Below are positions 36,665 to 43,318 of a stretch of DNA of 64,000 bases, one piece after another. Position 1 is the stretch's first letter; every line of letters begins with the position of its first letter. The DNA lies in assembly GCF_000934765.1 (NCBI RefSeq), contig NZ_JYNN01000008.1, forward strand, positions 1-64,000, written 5' to 3'. A model generated the notes under the pieces. That model ran no database searches. It was not told where the DNA came from and saw nothing but the letters and a program-made list of their open reading frames with translations. The DNA is from Thiomicrospira microaerophila. Its GTDB lineage: Bacteria; Pseudomonadota; Gammaproteobacteria; Thiomicrospirales; Thiomicrospiraceae. A program made the translations under genes and the position numbers.

Positions 36665-37876
36665 ATGACATTTGCAGAACTTGAACTTGACGAACTTTTA
36701 CTTGATGCCCTTGAACAGCATGGCTTTCATCGCCCCACCCCGATTCAACAAGCAACCATTCCAGTGATGATGGCGGGGCAAGATGTACTGGCTGGCGCAG
36801 CCACAGGAACGGGGAAAACAGCCGCTTTTGTACTACCTGCACTACAACACTTGATTGACAACCCAAGTCAAACCCGATCACCTCGCATTCTGATGCTCGC
36901 GCCGACGCGTGAGTTAGCCATGCAAATTCGCCAAGTGGTGCGTGAACTCAGCCAAAATATGTCACTGCGTTCGCTGGTCATTACAGGTGGGCTAGCACAA
37001 GATAAACAGATTGAACACCTCAGCCAGCCGTTTCAGATACTCATCGCCACGCCCGGTCGTCTACTCAACTTATTAGAACAGGAAATGGTGGACCTTGAAC
37101 AGCTGGAAATGGTGATTATCGACGAAGCCGATCGAATGCTGGATATGGGTCAAGGGCCTGATGTGCACGCCTTGCTCGATGCCATTCCTGGTGATTTTCA
37201 AGCTGGCCTATTTTCCGCTACCCTTGCTGGCACAGGTATTCACACATTTGCCGAAAAAACCCTAGATCAGCCGACGGTGATACAGGTTGACGCCGCCAAT
37301 ACGCAATCAACACAGGTTCAGCAAATGATTTACTTTGCCGATGATCGCGCGCATAAGGAACAACTGCTTCTAACCCTATTGCAAGATCCTAGCTGTAAAA
37401 GTGCTATTGTTTTTTGCAATAAAAAGGAACGCGCCATCTCGCTTACCGAATGGTTGCAAGCGCAAGAAATCATTGCACAGGTATTGCATGGCGACTTTAT
37501 TCAAGCCAAACGACTAGAAAAGATAAGTAAATTCAAAGAGGGCAAAATTCAGGTACTGGTTGCGACCGATGTCGCGGCACGCGGACTCGATCTATTAAAT
37601 ATCACCCACGTGGTCAATTACGACTTACCTTTACGTGGCGATCTTTATATTCACCGCATCGGTCGCACCGGACGGGCGCAAAATGTCGGTCTAGCCATTA
37701 GTCTAGTCGAAGGCCACGAATTACGCACCTTAGAGCGCATCCAATATCATCTACAAGCTAAAATCCCTGTCAGTAAAATCAAAGGCATGGAGGCGCGCTT
37801 AAAGCCCTCTAAGCTCAAAGAAAAGAAAAAACCACACAAGAAGAAAGCCGCCAAAAAAGCGGCAAAAAAGAAATAG
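36665..37876 (+). CDS. srmB: ATP-dependent RNA helicase SrmB
   Basis: A DEAD-box helicase involved in 50S assembly. The 403-residue protein has the Q motif GFHRPTPIQ, Walker A ATGTGKT, APTRELAMQI, TPGRLLNLL, DEAD (IIDEADRMLDMG), SAT (FSATLAG), and helicase C-domain motifs VATDVAARGLDL and HRIGRTGRA. The Lys-rich tail (KEKKKPHKKKAAKKAAKKK) should bind RNA. Assignment to SrmB rather than RhlE rests on the N-terminal FAELELDELLLDALEQ and overall length. Confidence 0.88.
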   Translation: MTFAELELDELLLDALEQHGFHRPTPIQQATIPVMMAGQDVLAGAATGTGKTAAFVLPALQHLIDNPSQTRSPRILMLAPTRELAMQIRQVVRELSQNMSLRSLVITGGLAQDKQIEHLSQPFQILIATPGRLLNLLEQEMVDLEQLEMVIIDEADRMLDMGQGPDVHALLDAIPGDFQAGLFSATLAGTGIHTFAEKTLDQPTVIQVDAANTQSTQVQQMIYFADDRAHKEQLLLTLLQDPSCKSAIVFCNKKERAISLTEWLQAQEIIAQVLHGDFIQAKRLEKISKFKEGKIQVLVATDVAARGLDLLNITHVVNYDLPLRGDLYIHRIGRTGRAQNVGLAISLVEGHELRTLERIQYHLQAKIPVSKIKGMEARLKPSKLKEKKKPHKKKAAKKAAKKK

Positions 37877-37902
37877 CGACGATAGATACCCGCCAGGCGA
37901 CG

Positions 37903-38304
37903 CTAGGCTACCTGGGGCTCTATCGGCGGTGTATTCGGACTTTGTGGTGGATTGAAAGAAGGGTCAACCGGTGGCAAGCCATATAAAGCACGCAGTTCTT
38001 GGCACTTTGGATTAATCGATCCATCCTCCATCCACAAAGGGTAATCACGACAAGGGTTAGGCCGGTTCTCATAAATAGCACAATAAATTGATTCACCGAT
38101 TTCACCTTGCAACGCCATACAACGCCGTGACTCACCGTTCTTAGCATTGGTTCCTTTCATACACTTGAAACGATCATTAATATCTTCCGTGTAGTCTACC
38201 GGCACCACACCGCCTAAAAAAGGTTCGGCTTCGGCCCAGTAAAATGAAACACGAAAATGGGTACAGCAGACACCACAAGACAAGCATGGATTAAAGTCAT
38301 CCAT
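37903..38304 (-). CDS. YkgJ family cysteine-cluster protein
   Basis: A 133-residue putative zinc/iron-binding protein. The Cys pattern CLSCGVCC near the N-terminus, with Cys in RFKCMKG, RRCMAL, YCAIYENRPNPCRDYP and NPKCQEL, defines the YkgJ (CxxCxxCC) family. The metal role is unproven. The ATG at 38304 has GAGG upstream and gives MDDFNPCLSCG; a start at 38319 adds five residues. It is convergent with srmB. Confidence 0.88.
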   Translation of the reverse strand: MDDFNPCLSCGVCCTHFRVSFYWAEAEPFLGGVVPVDYTEDINDRFKCMKGTNAKNGESRRCMALQGEIGESIYCAIYENRPNPCRDYPLWMEDGSINPKCQELRALYGLPPVDPSFNPPQSPNTPPIEPQVA

Positions 38305-38465
38305 ACGCCACCTCATCATAAAAAAGCATTAAAGAAAATAATACGAAAACCCAACCGACCCGTTGAGCGGCGCTATTTTACTTTAAAGCGAGCAAATAAA
38401 AAGTAGCGCAAAAAATATTTTGCAACACCACATACCGCCCCCATCAAGTGACGCGCTAGCCCGCG

Positions 38466-38486
38466 TTTAGTCCGACAGACTCCTAG
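38466..38486. repeat. One-ended remnant of the CTAG/GAGCCTG MITE family
   Basis: Matches the right 21-bp end of the 14746 element with one mismatch (GACTCC for GGCTCC). Confidence 0.65.
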
Positions 38487-38502
38487 CCTCCCTCATTGCC
38501 CT

Positions 38503-38572
38503 GTCACCCTGCGCGAAGTCGCAGGGTCTATTGCCGCCAGCGGCTGGATCCTGGGACTTCGCGCAGGATGAC
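38503..38572. repeat. REP-like palindrome, CCTGCGCGAAGTC arms
   Basis: Inverted repeats at 38503-38520 and 38555-38572 (GTCA-CCTGCGCGAAGTC arms, one mismatch) enclose a 34-bp GC-rich centre. It can fold into a long hairpin. The arms resemble dispersed intergenic repeats common in proteobacteria. Base composition is far richer in GC than the surroundings. Confidence 0.65.
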
Positions 38573-38595
38573 GGCTCTGGGTAAAAAAAATGGGG

Positions 38596-38703
38596 CATTG
38601 CGAGGCCAAAGGCCGTGGCAATCTCTTGCAGACTGTGGACGCCCTTGAGAGATTCAGGCTTCGCGCTGACTTCGTTGGCCGCATCGCTGCGCCCCTCGCA
38701 ATG
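38596..38703. repeat. Palindromic repeat with CATTGCGAGG ends
   Basis: Perfect 10-bp ends CATTGCGAGG (38596-38605) and CCTCGCAATG (38694-38703) flank a degenerate interior with GTGGCAATCTC. It belongs to the widespread class of intergenic palindromes. With the two preceding repeats it fills most of the 520-bp gap 38305-38828. No gene is seen there. Confidence 0.6.
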
Positions 38704-38828
38704 ACGCGGTTTTTCTTAACTTAATGGCCGTGAGATGAAACGTGGGAGCGCGATCAGGTTGTAATTTGTTAGTTTATTATTTAGACACGTTTGCCCTGAT
38801 CTATTGACAGCTTCGCTATAATAGAAAG

Positions 38829-39191
38829 ATGACTATTAAAACGGCTTTATTATCATTTATATTTGCGCTGACACTCTTGGGTTCTCAAACCATCCAAGTG
38901 GTGCACGATGCCGTGCACCCGTTTCACGCGCATTTAGTTGATAAGGATCACCGCTTCGAGGCACATCCTCACGATCACACACCCTCAGCTCACGCCCATT
39001 CGATTGAAGCTTGGCTCTGTGATTTATTTGATGCTTTTTCACATTCTAAAGCCGCCGTTGCGAATTATTTTAACCTTGATTTAATCCCCGATTTACAACC
39101 AGGCCTGGTTGTATTTTCCGGCTTTTTAGCCGTTTTTTATCGCTATTACCCCTTTCAGTCGCGCGCTCCGCCTTTAACCTTCTCCGTTTAA
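38829..39191 (+). CDS. His-rich exported protein, probable zinc-related
   Basis: A 120-residue protein that I cannot assign to a family. It has an N-terminal hydrophobic signal or anchor (residues 1-20), a central stretch with more than a dozen His residues (HDAVHPFHAHLVDKDHRFEA, then HPHDHTPSAHAH), and a hydrophobic C-terminal segment (VVFSGFLAVFYRYYPF). Similar small His-rich proteins accompany zinc transport genes. A TATAATAG lies 8 bp upstream of the ATG, giving an unusually short leader if used as a -10. An exact palindrome encodes QPGLV. Confidence 0.65.
   Translation: MTIKTALLSFIFALTLLGSQTIQVVHDAVHPFHAHLVDKDHRFEAHPHDHTPSAHAHSIEAWLCDLFDAFSHSKAAVANYFNLDLIPDLQPGLVVFSGFLAVFYRYYPFQSRAPPLTFSV
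39097..39110. repeat. AACCAGGCCTGGTT palindrome, exact copy
   Basis: Inside the small His-rich gene, QPGLV frame, with the extended context ACAACC...GGTTGTATTTTCCG also seen at 18494 in mcrB (opposite strand). Confidence 0.9.
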
Positions 39192-39324
39192 TCTCGTTTA
39201 AAAACTATTTTAATCTTGCGCTGCCCTTGAGCTAGATTGTTGTGGCCTTTCACCAAGCCATGACGATGCTCTGGCAGGCATAATCTTGATACGGTATATT
39301 CGCAAAACTGAAAAGGATATTGCT

Positions 39325-40284
39325 ATGAACTTTAAAACCAAACCGATTGCTTTGGCGTTAAGCGCTGTTTTTTCTGCCGGATTATTAACAGGCTGTTTAG
39401 ATAGCAGCAGCCATAAAGATGATCACCATGACCACGATCACGCCCACACTAACTTAGATAAATCTCTAGTTTTTATTAATTCAACCACTGGCGATCAATA
39501 CATTTATGACTTCCAAACCAAACAAGCGATTGATTTAAACGATAAAGCGAATGCTTCAACAAGGGATTCTGAAAAGAAACTCAATATTTTTGGTGAAGCT
39601 AATTTAAGCCACTTTATTCACTGGCCAGACTTCCGTGTCGTAGAAGGTACGCTTCGAGAAGACAAAAAAGTTGTGCTAATGAATAACAATTACACCAGTG
39701 GCGATGTCGATGCCAGCCACTTTTTCTATTTGGCCCATTTTCATGGAACAGGTGACGAGCGTTATTTAGCCGCTCACTCTTCGGATGAATTTGACAATCT
39801 TCCTGAAGGACACGGTCGCCTTGCAGGCCTAGCACGGCTTAACAACTTCATTTCCAATCAAGCTCAATTAGAATCGGACTTGGCCGCTGTTTTGCCCGCT
39901 GACCAAACACTATGTAAAGCCTATGTTGATCCCTACCTTAAAAACAAAGAAGGTGTAGAAGCTAACAGCCTGGTTCACTATACGCTGACTACCTCTGGGC
40001 GTATGTACTTCTATAAAAACGACGGCGGCACTTTCAGCCTTGTACAAAACAGCTTCGAAACCCTTGATGGTATAAGCGCCATAGATAATTGTAATAAAGT
40101 CACCATTACGCGTGAAAGCGACGATGGCGTGTATGTGTTTGTGCCCTCTGCAACACACCTTTATTTCATTGATCGCCACGGTGCAGATTTCCATTTACAC
40201 GAGCGCATTCGTATTGATAGCTTAATCCCAGCGGGCGTTAACCCAGATATCATGGGCGCTATTGGCAAAGGTAAAGACCACTAA
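39325..40284 (+). CDS. His-rich lipoprotein, probable metal chaperone
   Basis: A 319-residue lipoprotein: signal peptide with lipobox LLTGC (Cys about 24), then a His/Asp cluster (SHKDDHHDHDHAH) typical of zinc-capturing tethers. The rest is a repetitive beta-strand protein (HFIHWPDFRVVEGTL, HFFYLAHFHGTGDERYLAAH, VHYTLTTSGRMYFY) that could be a propeller like AztD-type periplasmic zinc chaperones. That link is a guess. It ends GKGKDH. ATG 39325 has AAAAGGA upstream. It lies between the small His-rich gene and a ZnuD-like receptor, which supports a role in zinc capture. Confidence 0.65.
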   Translation: MNFKTKPIALALSAVFSAGLLTGCLDSSSHKDDHHDHDHAHTNLDKSLVFINSTTGDQYIYDFQTKQAIDLNDKANASTRDSEKKLNIFGEANLSHFIHWPDFRVVEGTLREDKKVVLMNNNYTSGDVDASHFFYLAHFHGTGDERYLAAHSSDEFDNLPEGHGRLAGLARLNNFISNQAQLESDLAAVLPADQTLCKAYVDPYLKNKEGVEANSLVHYTLTTSGRMYFYKNDGGTFSLVQNSFETLDGISAIDNCNKVTITRESDDGVYVFVPSATHLYFIDRHGADFHLHERIRIDSLIPAGVNPDIMGAIGKGKDH

Positions 40285-40293
40285 ACGCTATTT

Positions 40294-40469
40294 GTAACTA
40301 TTCAGCACGTTTCTTGGAAATATAAACCATTAAAAACAGTGACTTATGTTTTTTCAATCAAAAAACATCACCAAAAAATCTATTTTTCGATGCTTTCTTG
40401 AAGATGTTTTTACAACAGGTAGTGTCAAAAATACATTATTGGGACCACATGTAGTGGCTGAATAGTTAC
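40294..40469. mobile_element. IS66-like MITE with 8-bp target duplication
   Basis: A 176-bp non-coding unit with perfect 13-bp terminal inverted repeats, GTAACTATTCAGC (40294-40306) and GCTGAATAGTTAC (40457-40469). It is flanked by the direct repeat CGCTATTT (40286-40293 and 40470-40477). Ends beginning GTAA and an 8-bp duplication are the hallmarks of the IS66 family. No transposase is encoded, so it must have been moved in trans. Confidence 0.8.
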
Positions 40470-40484
40470 CGCTATTTTAACCTT

Positions 40485-40497
40485 AACCAGGCCTGGT
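40485..40497. repeat. CCAGGCCTGG palindrome, 13/14 copy
   Basis: AACCAGGCCTGGTG in the leader of the TonB receptor gene, followed 5 bp later by a half-degenerate copy (CACCAGGCCTG, 40503-40513) and 31 bp later by a parS-like site. Confidence 0.85.
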
Positions 40498-40527
40498 GAA
40501 CTCACCAGGCCTGCCTGTCACTATCGA

Positions 40528-40543
40528 GGTTTCACGTGAAACA
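40528..40543. promoter_or_regulatory. parS-like ParB binding site
   Basis: GGTTTCACGTGAAACA matches the bacterial parS consensus TGTTTCACGTGAAACA at 15 of 16 positions, with a perfect 14-bp palindrome. It contains the GTG start codon of the TonB receptor gene. A second such site lies at 55171. Confidence 0.75.
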
Positions 40544-42635
40544 ATCCTTCCCTATTTTATTGTTACTGCCTTGGTCGTTGAGCAGTTGGGCGCAAACCAG
40601 CCTAAACACCATTGAAGTACAGGGCGTCAGCGAACCGCCAAGTGCCGAACGCCAAAGTCATAGCCAAACCGAGCTTGAACGTGAAGCGAGCGGCTTTACT
40701 CTCGGCGATTATTTAGAACATCTGCCATTGGTCAATTCCGCCAGCTACGGCCAGGGCGTCGGTCAACCCGTCATTCGCGGTCAGTCTGGCTATCGCGTTA
40801 AAATCCTGAACAATGATCAACAAACCACCGACCTCTCCAGCATGGGGGCCGATCATGCGGTCGCCGTGATGCCGAAAGCGGCTAAGCGTATCGAATTGCT
40901 TAAAGGCCCCGCGTCCTTACTCTATGGCGCACAATCGGGCGGTACGATTCGGGTTATTGATAGTTTTAACGATGAGCTTTTAGCGCAACCAGGCCTGGCC
41001 GGCAAGCTGTATGGTTCGGGTTCAACCAATAACCAGGCCACTCAACTGGGTGCGGCCGTGAGCGCTGCGAACGAAAAATTCAGCCTAGAACTGGATGGTC
41101 ATCGCCAATCGGTTGGCAATTATCAAGATGGCAAGGGTCAAGCTATTGCGCATTCGGATACCTGGAGCCAACAGGTTCAAGCCATCGCAGGTTACCAGCA
41201 AAACGATTGGTTGCTCAAAGCCTTTGTCAGCGACTTGGAAATGGACTATGGCATTCCGAATGGTTCGAGCAAAGCGAGCCGAATTAACCTGAAGCAACAA
41301 CGCGCTGGCCTCAAGTCGATTCACAATCTGCATGGTGATTATTTGGAACGTATGCAATTTGATCTACAATACACCGATTATCTGCATAATGAAACCGAGG
41401 GCGGCAGTGCCGACGGCCTATTTGGTTTAGAAAGTTTTGCAGCGAATATCAAACTGGATGCCCACTATGATACCTGGCTAGCGAGCTTTTTAATGGGCTA
41501 CCAACAACAAAACCTGCAGGTCTGTCATGAGCATGGCGCCTGTCAAGGCTTCTCGATCGCACCACGTACCGGCAACAATGTCAGCGCCAGCGTTAAACCC
41601 ATTGGTAGCGGCTATGATCAAACACCCTACTTTCACGGCCACCCCATGCCTGATACGCAAACCCAAAGCCTCAGCCTTGGCAGTCACCTCGAAGCGGATA
41701 TGACTCAAGGGATATTCAGTTTCGGCGGCTATATTGAGCTGCGCCAACTCACCCCAGATAGTAAAAACATTCAGGAAAACTGGCTGATGCCCAGTACACC
41801 GACCGCCAATATCAATTACGCTGATCCCGACTTTTACCGCCAACAAACCGATACCGCCATTAGCTTGTCAATAGGTTGGCAACAACCGCTCAGCCAATAC
41901 CTAACCACCGAAGTATCGCTCAGTTATATTGAACGCTTGCCCAGTAGCGAAGAACTGCTTTGGAATGGCAATCACCATGCAACCCAAACTTATATTATCG
42001 GTAATCGTGATCTCAACAAAGAGCGCTCGGTGACCTTGGACTGGGACTTAACCTATCAAACCAAACGTACACGCAATACATTCAACCTGTTTATCACCGA
42101 GTTCAGCGACTTTATCTACCAAACCCCTTTGCGCGATGCCCAGGGTAATGAAATCAAGGACCCCGATCATAACAATACGGTATGGCAAACCCAACAAGCG
42201 AATGCCGAATTTTATGGTGCCAGCTTGCAACAAGACTGGGAAATCGGCCGTTGGCAAGGCTCGGATTGGCGTTTAAGCCATCAAGCCGACTGGCTGAGCG
42301 GACAACTCCGCTCAGGAGAAAACCTACCACGAATTCCACCGATGCGTTATCAGATCGCGCTGCAACAGCAAACCCCACACTGGTTTAATCAAATCAGCCT
42401 TAAGCAGGTGTTTAAAGCCCGCCAGCTTGAAGATTACGAAACCGCCACGCCTGGCTACCCATGGCTAAGCCTCTACAGTCGTTGGCAAACTCACGCCTTT
42501 GGTATGAACACCGAGCTGTGGTTCAAAGCCGACAACCTGCTCGATCAACAGGCCCAAAACCACCTGTCCTATTTAAAAGACACAGCGCCGCTGATCGGAC
42601 GACAACTCAGCGCAGGGATAGAGCTGAGGTTTTAA
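40536..42635 (+). CDS. TonB-dependent outer-membrane receptor, ZnuD-like
   Basis: A 699-residue outer-membrane transporter, probably for zinc. It has a signal peptide (MKQSFPILLLLPWSLSSWAQ), a plug domain (SYGQGVGQPVIRGQSGYRVKI, MGADHAVAVMPKAAKRIELLKGP, LLYGAQSGG) and a 22-strand barrel ending with Phe. The plug is very close in pattern to ZnuD of Neisseria/Acinetobacter. Metal-ligand-rich loops CHEHGAC and FHGHPMPD fit zinc capture. The GTG start lies within the parS-like site, with CGAGG 7 nt before it. Two His-rich exported proteins lie upstream. An AACCAGGCCTGG copy encodes QPGLA. Confidence 0.85.
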   Translation: MKQSFPILLLLPWSLSSWAQTSLNTIEVQGVSEPPSAERQSHSQTELEREASGFTLGDYLEHLPLVNSASYGQGVGQPVIRGQSGYRVKILNNDQQTTDLSSMGADHAVAVMPKAAKRIELLKGPASLLYGAQSGGTIRVIDSFNDELLAQPGLAGKLYGSGSTNNQATQLGAAVSAANEKFSLELDGHRQSVGNYQDGKGQAIAHSDTWSQQVQAIAGYQQNDWLLKAFVSDLEMDYGIPNGSSKASRINLKQQRAGLKSIHNLHGDYLERMQFDLQYTDYLHNETEGGSADGLFGLESFAANIKLDAHYDTWLASFLMGYQQQNLQVCHEHGACQGFSIAPRTGNNVSASVKPIGSGYDQTPYFHGHPMPDTQTQSLSLGSHLEADMTQGIFSFGGYIELRQLTPDSKNIQENWLMPSTPTANINYADPDFYRQQTDTAISLSIGWQQPLSQYLTTEVSLSYIERLPSSEELLWNGNHHATQTYIIGNRDLNKERSVTLDWDLTYQTKRTRNTFNLFITEFSDFIYQTPLRDAQGNEIKDPDHNNTVWQTQQANAEFYGASLQQDWEIGRWQGSDWRLSHQADWLSGQLRSGENLPRIPPMRYQIALQQQTPHWFNQISLKQVFKARQLEDYETATPGYPWLSLYSRWQTHAFGMNTELWFKADNLLDQQAQNHLSYLKDTAPLIGRQLSAGIELRF
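40987..40998. repeat. CCAGGCCTGG palindrome, 12-bp copy
   Basis: AACCAGGCCTGGCC inside the ZnuD-like receptor gene, QPGLA frame, at the plug-barrel junction. Confidence 0.8.
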
Positions 42636-42641
42636 ATAAAT

Positions 42642-42675
42642 AGCGCGTGAAATTTACAATTTTTACGCGCTTTCT
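42642..42675 (+). terminator. Probable terminator after the TonB receptor gene
   Basis: Stem AGCGCGTGAAA / TTTTACGCGCT (one mismatch) with an 8-nt loop, followed by a modest T-rich tail (TTCTATTTAATTTT), 7 bp after the stop codon. Confidence 0.6.
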
Positions 42676-42761
42676 ATTTAATTTTAGATTTAAAATACTG
42701 AAATAATTAAACAATCAGGTATGTTGAGGCTAGGACGTGTTAATGAACTTTAGGAAACGGT

Positions 42762-43298
42762 ATGAATAAACGTGGTTTTGCCCTTACAGGGAGTCTAATT
42801 TTTTTGCTACTACCCAGCCTAGCACTGGCACAACAAGAGCATCGAATTTTAGTGCAAACTTCACTATGGACCAAACACTTCAACCCTGATCCTAAACACA
42901 ACAATCATCAACAATTGATTAACCTGCAACTTCACCCCAAAAAGACTAGCACACTGGCTTTAACAGCCGAACAACCTTTTTTAAATCAGTTGGATTGGTT
43001 TTATGGCGGTGCTTTTTTTAAAAACTCCTTTTCACAAAACACCACCTATTTGTATCTCGGTGGTCGCTTTAATTTTTTGCAAGCAACCCAAGCAAATCTA
43101 CAACCCTATGCCACTCTAACAGGCGGGCTTATCCATGGCTATCGAGGTGAATACCAACACAAAATCCCCTTTAACAATCTTGGCGTTGCGCCAGCGATTA
43201 TTCCATCTATGGGCATTGAATACCGTAAAGTGACTACGGAGGTAAGTTTGTTTGGTATATCGGGAATCATGTGGAAACTAGGCTATTTTTTTAATTGA
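42762..43298 (+). CDS. Predicted outer-membrane beta-barrel protein
   Basis: A 178-residue protein with a signal peptide (cleavage after SLALA). Its mature part has amphipathic strands (HRILVQTSLWTKHFNPDP, WFYGGAFFKNSF, YLYLGGRFNF, YATLTGGLIHGYRGEY) and ends in a C-terminal aromatic strand LGYFFN, the usual outer-membrane insertion signal. The HxNPDxKxxNxHQ pattern and small barrel recall lipid-modifying or phage-Lom-like barrels, but I cannot name the family. It follows the ZnuD-like gene after 126 bp and is convergent with the flavoprotein-GGDEF gene. Confidence 0.65.
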   Translation: MNKRGFALTGSLIFLLLPSLALAQQEHRILVQTSLWTKHFNPDPKHNNHQQLINLQLHPKKTSTLALTAEQPFLNQLDWFYGGAFFKNSFSQNTTYLYLGGRFNFLQATQANLQPYATLTGGLIHGYRGEYQHKIPFNNLGVAPAIIPSMGIEYRKVTTEVSLFGISGIMWKLGYFFN

Positions 43299-43318
43299 TA
43301 TCCGGATAAAAAGTGATG

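Noticed and set aside
38792-38828. A Zur operator upstream of the zinc cluster
   Set aside because: The CTATT/AATAG symmetry is too short and does not match the Zur consensus.
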